A stretch of 64,000 nucleotides of DNA from contig NZ_CP135529.1 of NCBI RefSeq assembly GCF_032401055.1, forward strand, positions 3,718,501-3,782,500. Reading direction: 5' to 3'. This document shows, piece after piece, positions 57,164 to 64,000 of the stretch. Origin of the DNA: Tardiphaga sp. 709 (GTDB taxonomy: Bacteria; Pseudomonadota; Alphaproteobacteria; Rhizobiales; Xanthobacteraceae). The position numbers and the translations under genes were made by a program. Every line of letters begins with the position of its first letter. Positions within the stretch are counted from its first letter, which is position 1. A model generated the notes under the pieces. That model saw nothing but the letters and a program-made list of their open reading frames with translations. It ran no database searches and was not told where the DNA came from.

Positions 57164-59311
57164 ATGTTTAATGTTCACTCCGTCGAGATCGATTGGGGCG
57201 GTCGTCCGCTCAAGCTGGAAACCGGCAAGGTTGCCCGTCAGGCTGACGGCGCCGTCATCGCGACCTATGGCGAGACCGTCGTTATCGCCACCGTCGTCGC
57301 CGCGAAGACTGCCAAGGATGGCATCGACTTCCTGCCGCTGACCGTCGATTACATCGAGAAGACCTACGCAGCTGGCCGCATTCCCGGCGGCTACTTCAAG
57401 CGCGAAGGTCGTCCGACCGAGAAGGAGACGCTGGTCTCCCGCCTGATTGATCGTCCGATCCGCCCGCTGTTCGTCGATGGCTGGCGCAACGAAACCCAGA
57501 TCGTCGTTACCGTGCTGTCGCACGACATGGAAAACGATCCGGACATTCTCGCGCTGGTCGCCACCTCGGCTGCCCTGACGATTTCCGGCGCCCCGTTCCA
57601 GGGCCCGATCGGTGCAGCCCGCGTCGGTTTCATCAACGATGAATACGTCCTCAACCCGACCCTCGACGAGATGGCCGACACCAATCTCGACCTCGTCGTC
57701 GCCGGCACCGGCGATGCCGTGCTGATGGTGGAATCGGAAGCCAAGGAGCTCAACGAAGACGTGATGCTCGGCGCCGTGATGTTCGGTCACCGCCACTTCC
57801 AGCCGGTCATCAAGGCGATCATCGAACTCGCCGAGAAGGCCGCCAAGGAGCCGCGCGAGGTCAAGACCATCGATGACAGCGAAATCGAGAAGGAAATGCT
57901 CGGTCTCGTCGAAACCGAGCTGCGCGCTGCCTATGCGATCCCTGTGAAGCAGGACCGCTACGCGGCCGTCGGCGCCGTCAAGGCGAAGGCGATGGCGCAT
58001 TACTTCCCGGAAGGTCAGGAGCCGAAATACGACAAGCTCCGCATCGCCGGCGTTTTCAAGGAACTGGAATCGAAGATCGTTCGCTGGAACATCCTCGACA
58101 CCAAGAAGCGTATCGATGGCCGCGACCTGACCACGGTTCGTCCGATCGTCGCCGAAGTCGGCGTGCTGCCGCGCGCCCATGGTTCGGCTCTGTTCACCCG
58201 CGGTGAAACCCAGGCGCTGGTCGTGACCACGCTTGGCACCGGTGAAGACGAGCAGTACATCGACTCGCTGTCGGGAACGTACAAAGAGACGTTCCTGCTG
58301 CACTACAACTTCCCTCCCTACTCGGTCGGCGAGACCGGTCGTATGGGCGGCACCAAGCGTCGCGAAATCGGCCACGGCAAGCTCGCCTGGCGCGCGATCC
58401 ATCCGGTTCTGCCGGGTCACCACGAGTTCCCGTACACCGTGCGCGTGGTGTCGGAGATCACCGAGTCCAACGGTTCGTCGTCGATGGCATCGGTTTGCGG
58501 TGCTTCGCTGGCGCTGATGGATGCGGGCGTTCCGATGAAGCGTCCGACGGCGGGTATCGCCATGGGCCTCATCCTCGAAGGCGCACGCTACGCAGTTCTG
58601 TCGGACATCCTGGGTGATGAAGATCACCTCGGCGACATGGACTTCAAGGTGGCTGGTACCGATACCGGCATCACCTCGCTGCAGATGGACATCAAGATCG
58701 CCGGTATCACCGAAGAGATCATGAAGGTCGCTCTGGGCCAGGCCAAGGAAGGCCGCATTCACATTCTCGGTGAGATGTCGAAGGCGCTCAACAACGCCCG
58801 TGCCGAGCTCGGCGAATACGCGCCGCGCATCGAGACCTTTAAGATCGCCACCGACAAGATCCGTGAAGTGATCGGCACCGGCGGCAAGGTGATCCGCGAG
58901 ATCGTCGAAAAGACCGGCGCCAAGGTCAACATCGAAGACGACGGCACCGTGAAGGTGGCCTCATCCGATGGTGAGTCGATCAAGGCTGCGATCAAGTGGA
59001 TCAAGTCGATCGCGTCCGATCCGGAGCTCAACGCGATCTATGAAGGTACCGTGGTCAAGGTCATGGAGTTCGGTGCATTCGTGAACTTCTTCGGCGCCAA
59101 GGACGGTCTGGTTCACATCAGCCAGCTCGCCGGCGGCCGCGTGCAGAAGACCTCCGACGTCGTCAAGGAAGGCGACAAGGTCAAGGTCAAGCTGCTCGGC
59201 TTCGACGATCGCGGCAAGACGCGTTTGTCGATGAAGGCTGTCGATCAGGAGACCGGCGAAGACCTCGAAGCCAAGCAGAAGGCCGCCGAAGGCGCGACTG
59301 CAGCGGAGTAA
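57164..59311 (+). CDS. pnp: Polyribonucleotide nucleotidyltransferase (PNPase)
   Basis: 715 residues. 3'-5' phosphorolytic exoribonuclease of the degradosome. Two RNase PH domains (about 12-145 and 325-465: [63 protein letters not shown]), an all-helical linker, then KH ([20 protein letters not shown], about 565-600) and S1 ([23 protein letters not shown], about 625-690). The active-site Asp cluster [16 protein letters not shown] is intact. A short GAAAG serves as ribosome site. Confidence 0.97.
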   Translation: MFNVHSVEIDWGGRPLKLETGKVARQADGAVIATYGETVVIATVVAAKTAKDGIDFLPLTVDYIEKTYAAGRIPGGYFKREGRPTEKETLVSRLIDRPIRPLFVDGWRNETQIVVTVLSHDMENDPDILALVATSAALTISGAPFQGPIGAARVGFINDEYVLNPTLDEMADTNLDLVVAGTGDAVLMVESEAKELNEDVMLGAVMFGHRHFQPVIKAIIELAEKAAKEPREVKTIDDSEIEKEMLGLVETELRAAYAIPVKQDRYAAVGAVKAKAMAHYFPEGQEPKYDKLRIAGVFKELESKIVRWNILDTKKRIDGRDLTTVRPIVAEVGVLPRAHGSALFTRGETQALVVTTLGTGEDEQYIDSLSGTYKETFLLHYNFPPYSVGETGRMGGTKRREIGHGKLAWRAIHPVLPGHHEFPYTVRVVSEITESNGSSSMASVCGASLALMDAGVPMKRPTAGIAMGLILEGARYAVLSDILGDEDHLGDMDFKVAGTDTGITSLQMDIKIAGITEEIMKVALGQAKEGRIHILGEMSKALNNARAELGEYAPRIETFKIATDKIREVIGTGGKVIREIVEKTGAKVNIEDDGTVKVASSDGESIKAAIKWIKSIASDPELNAIYEGTVVKVMEFGAFVNFFGAKDGLVHISQLAGGRVQKTSDVVKEGDKVKVKLLGFDDRGKTRLSMKAVDQETGEDLEAKQKAAEGATAAE

Positions 59312-59337
59312 TTTTCGCTCACGCGAAATGAGTTGCG

Positions 59338-59365
59338 AAAGGGCGGCCGAAAGGCCGCCCTTTTT
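59338..59365 (+). terminator. Rho-independent terminator of pnp
   Basis: AAAGGGCGGCC and GGCCGCCCTTT form an 11-bp stem around a GAAA tetraloop, and the T-run continues to 59365. It starts 27 bases past the pnp stop. Confidence 0.92.
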
Positions 59366-59567
59366 GTTTGTGGCGATGTTTTGCGAGGACGCCGACGTAT
59401 CCCTCCCCACTGCGTGTGGCTTTGTTGCGCTTGGGGGAAAGAGGAACACGTCTCTCCGACACGTGATGTGCTATATCCTGCTGCGTCACAATGCCCGCAT
59501 ATGAAACTGGCAGTGATGCGTTGCGTATCTGTCCGACGAACCCGCAAATTCCTCAGGGAGAAGCCCC

Positions 59568-60323
59568 ATGACGACCTCCGCATCGATGTCTCGACGCCAT
59601 CTCATGCTCGCTGCGACTGGCATCGCTGCCGCGGTTGTCGCGCCCCGTCTTGCTTTCGCCCAGGCGGCTGCGCCAGCCACCCCCGCTGCCGGCAATGCAC
59701 CATTCATCCTGCCGCCGCTGACCTATCCGGTCACGGCATTCGAGCCGCATATCGATGCCAAGACGATGGAGATCCATCACGATAAACATCACGCCGCCTA
59801 CGTTGCCAACATGAACAATTTTGCCAAGGACACCCCGGTGATCGGCGAGAAGCCGCTGGTCGAGGTGCTCGGCAATCTCAACAGCGTGCCTGATGCGATC
59901 CGCACCGGCGTGCGCAACAATCTCGGCGGCCATGCCAACCACACCATGTTCTGGCAGATCATGGGCCCGAATGGCGGCAAGCCGGAAGGCGATGTGCTTG
60001 CCGCGATTGATCGCGACCTCGGCGGCCTCGAGAAATTCCAGACCGACTTCAATGCCGCCGGCGGCCGTCAGTTCGGCTCTGGCTGGGTGTTCGTGATCGT
60101 CGATAAGGACGGCAAGCTGTCGATCGAGACGCGTCCGAATCAGGACAATCCGATCATGGACGGCAAGCGCGCGCTGATGGGCAACGACGTCTGGGAGCAC
60201 GCTTACTATCTGACCTATCAGAATCGTCGCGCTGATTATCTCAAGGCGTGGTGGAATACGGTCAATTGGACCAAGGTCGGCGAGCGCTATGCGGCGGCAA
60301 AGGCCGGCACGCTGGCGGTATAG
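59568..60323 (+). CDS. Periplasmic Fe/Mn superoxide dismutase with Tat signal
   Basis: 251 residues. A twin-arginine signal (SRRHLMLAATG, Arg9-Arg10, hydrophobic to A31, cleavage AFA-QA) points to export as a folded metalloprotein. The mature enzyme (about 45-251) has ligand segments IHHDKHHAAYV, GGHANHTMFW, and DVWEHAYYLTYQNRRADYL. Fe or Mn preference cannot be decided safely by eye. CAGGGAG precedes the ATG. Monocistronic. Confidence 0.92.
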   Translation: MTTSASMSRRHLMLAATGIAAAVVAPRLAFAQAAAPATPAAGNAPFILPPLTYPVTAFEPHIDAKTMEIHHDKHHAAYVANMNNFAKDTPVIGEKPLVEVLGNLNSVPDAIRTGVRNNLGGHANHTMFWQIMGPNGGKPEGDVLAAIDRDLGGLEKFQTDFNAAGGRQFGSGWVFVIVDKDGKLSIETRPNQDNPIMDGKRALMGNDVWEHAYYLTYQNRRADYLKAWWNTVNWTKVGERYAAAKAGTLAV

Positions 60324-60326
60324 TTT

Positions 60327-60490
60327 CCTTCTCCCCGCTTGCGGGGAGAAGGTGTCTCGAACGCGCAAAGCGCGTTCGAGACGGATGAGGGGGAGTCTCC
60401 GCGAGTTCGGAATAAATGGAGAGTGCCCCTCACCCGACTTCCACGCGCTGTGCGCGTTCCAGTCGACCTCTCCCCGCAGGCGGGGAGAGG
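60327..60490. repeat. Composite palindromic repeat between sod and yciB
   Basis: Three perfect hairpins: CCTTCTCCCCGC/GCGGGGAGAAGG (60327-60352), TCTCGAACGCGC/GCGCGTTCGAGA (60355-60381), and CCTCTCCCCGC/GCGGGGAGAGG (60467-60490). The outer two are near-copies of each other. Similar CTCCCCGC...GCGGGGAG pairs are dispersed repeats in many Bradyrhizobium-type genomes. It fills the gap between two convergent genes and may end both transcripts. Confidence 0.75.
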
Positions 60491-60497
60491 TTAGAAG

Positions 60498-61109
60498 TTA
60501 CTTCCTCACATCGCCTTCGTCCGCAGCGCTCTCGGCGAGGGTCGCCGGCTCGATGCTGTAACGCTTGATCAGCGGCATCTGCGCCACCGCGAAGACCATG
60601 GTCAGCGGGATGACGCCGAACGCCTTGAAGGCCACCCAGAAATCGGTGCTCTGGGTGCGCCAGATCGCTTCGTTCAGAAGCGCCATCGCGAAGAAGAACA
60701 GCGCCCAGCGCTTCGTCAGCGCGCGCCAGCCTTCGTGCGTGAGATTGAACATCTGGTCGAACATGATGGCGATGAAGGAACGGCCGAACAACAGGCCGCC
60801 GCCGAGGATCGCTGCGAACAGGCCATAGATGATGGTCGGCTTGACCTTGATGAAGGTCTCGTCATGCAGCACCAGCGTCAGCGTACCGAACACCAGCACG
60901 ATGACAGCGGTGACCAGCGCCATGATCGGCACATGCTTGACCACGACGTAAGACGCGATCATCGCCGCGACGATCGCCACCATGAAGGCGCCGGTGGCGA
61001 CGAACAGGTTGAATTTTGCATTGGCGACGAAGAACACGATCAGCGGGCCGAGTTCGGTGGCGAGCTTGAACAGCGGATGCGGCTGGTTTTTGGCAAGTAC
61101 GTCAGTCAT
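60498..61109 (-). CDS. yciB: Septation protein A / YciB-type inner membrane protein
   Basis: 203 residues with about five or six membrane helices ([19 protein letters not shown], then repeated hydrophobic spans). Signatures of the family: [37 protein letters not shown] and NEAIWRT. In enterobacteria YciB affects cell-envelope synthesis and septation; it was earlier called IspZ. Its ATG overlaps the ftsY stop by one base (TGATG), a coupling I regard as conserved in alphaproteobacteria. Confidence 0.93.
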   Translation of the reverse strand: MTDVLAKNQPHPLFKLATELGPLIVFFVANAKFNLFVATGAFMVAIVAAMIASYVVVKHVPIMALVTAVIVLVFGTLTLVLHDETFIKVKPTIIYGLFAAILGGGLLFGRSFIAIMFDQMFNLTHEGWRALTKRWALFFFAMALLNEAIWRTQSTDFWVAFKAFGVIPLTMVFAVAQMPLIKRYSIEPATLAESAADEGDVRK

Positions 61110-62053
61110 CAGCTTTCAATTCCTGCAATCGCTTGCGCGAAGTCCTTGGCGGTGAACGGCGCGAGATCGTCGATGCCTTCGCCGACGCCGATGAAATGCA
61201 CCGGCAGTTTGTACTTTTCCGACAGTGCCACGAGGATGCCGCCGCGCGCGGTGCCATCGAGCTTGGTCATCACAAGGCCGGTGACGCCAGCCGTACGATG
61301 AAACGCTTCGACTTGTGACAGCGCGTTTTGTCCCACTGTGGCATCGAGGACCAGCAGCACCGCATGGGGCGCTGTGGCATCGACCTTCTTGATGACCCGC
61401 ACGACCTTCTCCAACTCGACCATGAGTTCGGTCTTGTTCTGCAGGCGGCCGGCGGTGTCGATCAGCAGGACGTCGCGATTGTCGTCGCGCGCCGCGGTGA
61501 CGGCGGTGAAGGCGAGGCTCGCGGAATCCGAACCCTGCGCGCCGGCGATGACTGGCACCTTGTTGCGTTCGCCCCAGACTTTCAGCTGCTCGATGGCCGC
61601 CGCGCGAAACGTATCGCCGGCGGCGAGCATCACCTTGCGGCCTTCGGCGGAGAAGGTGGACGCCAGCTTGCCGATGGTGGTGGTCTTGCCGGAACCGTTG
61701 ACGCCGACCACGAGGATGACGAACGGCTTGTGGGCGGTGTCGATCACCAGCGGCTTCGCCACCGCCGAGAGCACCTTTTCGACCTCCGTGGCTACGACGG
61801 TTTTGACCTCGTCGGCCGAGATCGCCTTGTCGTAGCGGCCATGGCCGACGGCGGCGGAAATCCGCGCTGCCACTTCGGTACCCAGGTCGGCGCGCAGCAG
61901 CACATCCTCGATATCCTCGAGCATGGCGCGGTCGAGCTTGCGCTTGGTCACGAGGTCGGCGACCGCGGTGCCAAGGGCGCTCGAGGTGCGCTTCAGCCCG
62001 CCGGAGAGCCGTCGCCACCAGCTCAGTTTTGGCGTTTCGGGAGTGTCGCTCAT
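61109..62053 (-). CDS. ftsY: Signal recognition particle receptor FtsY
   Basis: 314 residues. SRP GTPase that docks ribosome-SRP complexes to SecYEG. N domain 1-100, then the NG GTPase: [15 protein letters not shown] from 117, [31 protein letters not shown], and the end [21 protein letters not shown]. The acidic A domain of E. coli FtsY is nearly absent, as usual in alphaproteobacteria. Confidence 0.96.
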   Translation of the reverse strand: MSDTPETPKLSWWRRLSGGLKRTSSALGTAVADLVTKRKLDRAMLEDIEDVLLRADLGTEVAARISAAVGHGRYDKAISADEVKTVVATEVEKVLSAVAKPLVIDTAHKPFVILVVGVNGSGKTTTIGKLASTFSAEGRKVMLAAGDTFRAAAIEQLKVWGERNKVPVIAGAQGSDSASLAFTAVTAARDDNRDVLLIDTAGRLQNKTELMVELEKVVRVIKKVDATAPHAVLLVLDATVGQNALSQVEAFHRTAGVTGLVMTKLDGTARGGILVALSEKYKLPVHFIGVGEGIDDLAPFTAKDFAQAIAGIES

Positions 62054-62081
62054 GTCGGGGGTGTGTTAGCCGTTTCGCGCC

Positions 62082-62852
62082 ATGATTCAAAGTATGACCA
62101 GTGAAAGTGACGAAGACGTAAGCCTGGAGGCCGAGCCCCGGCTGGAACCCCGCACCGATGCGGTGGAGCTGACCGAGGCCGAGATTCTGGCGCGGGTGCT
62201 GCACCGTGACGGGTTGATGCTGGTGATCGACAAGCCGGCCGGCCTGCCGGTGCATCGCGGCCCCAAGGGCGGCGCCAATCTGGAAACCTCGTTCGAATTC
62301 TTGCGCTATGGCCTGCCGCGCGCACCCGTTCTGGCGCATCGGCTGGACCGCGACACGTCGGGCTGCCTGGTGCTGGGGCGGCATCGCAAGGCGACCGCGT
62401 CGCTCGGTCTGCTGTTCAAGCACGGCCGTATCCGAAAGACCTATTGGGCGGTCGTCGAGGGCGGGCCTGCCGAAGATTCCGGCGTGATCGACATGCCGCT
62501 CGGGCGGCTCAATGCCGATCGGGGCTGGTGGATGAAGCCGGATCCCGAGGGACTCAAGGCCGTTTCGAATTTCACCGTGCTCGGCCGCGGCGGCGGCATG
62601 AGCTGGCTGGCGCTGGAGCCGGTGACGGGGCGCACGCATCAGCTCCGTGTGCATTGTGCATCATCGGGATTTCCGATTGTCGGCGATAATATCTATGGCA
62701 ACGGGCCCAGATTCGGCGAGCCGACGCTGCATCTGCATGCCCGCGAGATCGTGATTCCGATCTCGCGTAACAAGGACCCGATCCGTGTCGTCGCGCCGGC
62801 CCCGCCGCATCTGCATGAGCGGCTCAAAGCGTGCGGCTGGAACGGGGAGTAG
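62082..62852 (+). CDS. RluA-family RNA pseudouridine synthase
   Basis: 256 residues (alternative ATG at 62094). The catalytic motif HRLDRDTSGCLVLG (Asp in HRLDRDT), VIDKPAGLPVHRGP near the start, and EPVTGRTHQLRVHCASSGFPIVGD place it in the RluA/RluC/TruC group. No S4 domain is visible, which favours a TruC/RluA-like enzyme. The modified site (rRNA or tRNA) is unknown. Divergent from ftsY with a 28-base gap. Confidence 0.88.
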   Translation: MIQSMTSESDEDVSLEAEPRLEPRTDAVELTEAEILARVLHRDGLMLVIDKPAGLPVHRGPKGGANLETSFEFLRYGLPRAPVLAHRLDRDTSGCLVLGRHRKATASLGLLFKHGRIRKTYWAVVEGGPAEDSGVIDMPLGRLNADRGWWMKPDPEGLKAVSNFTVLGRGGGMSWLALEPVTGRTHQLRVHCASSGFPIVGDNIYGNGPRFGEPTLHLHAREIVIPISRNKDPIRVVAPAPPHLHERLKACGWNGE

Positions 62853-62855
62853 GGC

Positions 62856-63728
62856 TTACGCGACCGAAGCGAACAGCTTCGGATCGAACGTGCCTTCATA
62901 TTCAAACGCGGCCGGCCCCGTCATCAGCACGTGGTCGTCGCTCTCGCGCCATTCGATGGTGAGTTCACCGCCGGGCAGCGTCATATGCACAGTTCGATTG
63001 GTCCGGCGCAGGCGAGCGGCGGCAACAGCGGTTGCGCAAGCTGCGGAGCCACAAGCCTTGGTCAGGCCGGCGCCGCGCTCCCAGGTACGCATCACGATGT
63101 GATCGCGATCGACGATATGGGCCAGCGTGATATTGGCGCGGTCCGGGAAGATCGGGTGGTTTTCCAGCAGCGGGCCGAACTTTTCGAGATCATAGGCCTG
63201 GATGTCGTCCACCCAGAAGATCGCATGAGGGTTGCCCATCGAGACGACTGACGGGGTGTGCAGGATCGGCGCGTCGATCGGGCCGATCTGCAACTCGATG
63301 CCGCGGGTGTCACGGAATTCCTCGGCCAGCGGAATGTCCTGCCAGCCGAACTTCGGTGTGCCCATGTCCACCGTGTAAAGGTCCGGCGCGGGGCCTTGCC
63401 AGCAATTGATCAGGCCAGCCCTGGTCTCGAATGTGAGCGCCGTCTTGTCGCCGCCGGCAAAAGTCTGGCGCGCCACGCAACGCATGCCATTGCCGCAGGC
63501 GCCGGCTTCGGAGCCGTCATTGTTGTAGATTGAGACGAAGGCGTCGGTGCCGGCCAGCCGGGGCTTCTGCAGCACCATCAACTGGTCATAGGGTACGCCT
63601 TCGGGGGTGGCCACGGCGCGGGCGTCGGCAGGCGTAATACCGGATGCCGTATCGCGCAGGTCGATCACGACGATCTCGTTGCCGATGCCGTTCATCTTGG
63701 CGAAGGAATGGTTGGCCAGTGCGCTCAT
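62856..63728 (-). CDS. dapF: Diaminopimelate epimerase
   Basis: 290 residues. Converts LL- to meso-diaminopimelate for lysine and peptidoglycan. The two catalytic cysteines are C78 in [14 protein letters not shown] and C226 in [31 protein letters not shown] at the N-terminus is typical. Ends convergently three bases from the pseudouridine synthase gene. Confidence 0.96.
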   Translation of the reverse strand: MSALANHSFAKMNGIGNEIVVIDLRDTASGITPADARAVATPEGVPYDQLMVLQKPRLAGTDAFVSIYNNDGSEAGACGNGMRCVARQTFAGGDKTALTFETRAGLINCWQGPAPDLYTVDMGTPKFGWQDIPLAEEFRDTRGIELQIGPIDAPILHTPSVVSMGNPHAIFWVDDIQAYDLEKFGPLLENHPIFPDRANITLAHIVDRDHIVMRTWERGAGLTKACGSAACATAVAAARLRRTNRTVHMTLPGGELTIEWRESDDHVLMTGPAAFEYEGTFDPKLFASVA

Positions 63729-63923
63729 GCTCGGTCCCGTTGATCTCAGCCTTATATGGCGAGGCCGGGCGGATTGGCCAGTACGGCGATTCTGTGTCGG
63801 CTGTTTTGAATGGCCCTGCGCAATTTGGGGAGGGGACGAAAGCCGCGGCTGCGTGTTACCATGGTGCCGTATCGCGCATGTTGCCGGACACTGCGCTGCA
63901 GGATGTCACTGGAGACCCTTCGA

Positions 63924-64000
63924 ATGACCCGTTCTCGCCTGTCCCGCCTCGCCACTGCGGCGCTGATCCCGGCAGCCGCGCTGACGCTGAACGCCGCGGC
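63924..64000 (+). CDS. Start of an exported protein (cut by window edge)
   Basis: Only 25 codons are visible. MTRSRLSRLATAALIPAAALTL is a clear Sec-type signal peptide: two or three Arg, then a hydrophobic Ala/Leu stretch. GGAG lies nine bases before the ATG. The mature part is outside the window, so no function can be given. Divergent from dapF with a 195-base gap that shows no other gene. Confidence 0.65.
   Translation, partial: MTRSRLSRLATAALIPAAALTLNAA

Noticed and set aside
57113-58762. Long open frame antisense to pnp
   Set aside because: Composition (Asp, His, Leu rich) is typical of an antisense shadow and it ends within the real PNPase gene.

Overview
The window is 64 kb of GC-rich, densely coded chromosome from an alphaproteobacterium. 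It most likely belongs to the Bradyrhizobium / Rhodopseudomonas / Tardiphaga family (Nitrobacteraceae). I infer this from the alphaproteobacterial gene order (FYDLN protein-aroA-cmk-rpsA-sppA-ihfB-lapA-trpFBA-accD-folC; divL-tsaE/amgK-murU-addB-addA-trxA; rimP-nusA-ylxR-infB-rbfA-truB-rpsO-pnp), an Hsp20-DUF1150 pair, and short palindromic dispersed repeats of the type common in that family. Genus and species cannot be decided from what I can see.

Layout. 1-9.3 kb: small heat-shock gene with a sigma-32-type promoter and a possible RNA thermometer; a complete ugpBAEC glycerol-3-phosphate ABC importer; a frameshifted CoA-transferase; the ohr/ohrR peroxide-defence pair around a shared operator; a methyltransferase; tRNA-Ala; an FYDLN protein. 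9.4-21.5 kb: aroA, cmk, rpsA, sppA, ihfB, lapA-like, trpFBA, accD, folC and a phosphoesterase, all on the plus strand. 21.7-34.3 kb, minus strand: trxA, addA, addB, a murU-like nucleotidyltransferase, a PilZ protein, a TsaE-AmgK fusion and a DivL-type histidine kinase homologue whose phospho-acceptor His is Tyr. 34.6-38.9 kb, minus strand: ubiE-ubiB-coaBC-dut, with a ribbon-helix-helix (FitA-like antitoxin) domain fused in frame to CoaBC and a 41-bp palindrome just upstream. 39-48.5 kb: mutM, a solitary rutA, a second methyltransferase, a second PilZ protein, a secreted peptidoglycan-binding pseudoprotease, moeB/thiF, an aldo/keto reductase with divergent LysR regulator, and a DUF2336 gene. 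48.5-59.4 kb, plus strand: the translation/RNA operon rimP to pnp. 59.5-64 kb: a Tat-exported superoxide dismutase, yciB, ftsY, an RluA-family pseudouridine synthase, dapF, and the start of a secreted protein.

How the genes fit together. Most are housekeeping: aromatic amino-acid synthesis, fatty acid and folate supply, translation initiation and RNA decay, double-strand break repair, ubiquinone and CoA synthesis. Many neighbours are translationally coupled through 1-4 base start/stop overlaps. The most unusual element is the RHH-CoaBC fusion with a matching operator-like palindrome, which suggests (inference) that a CoA-biosynthetic enzyme represses its own promoter. Next are the His-less DivL homologue next to peptidoglycan-recycling genes, and the degenerate secreted protease.
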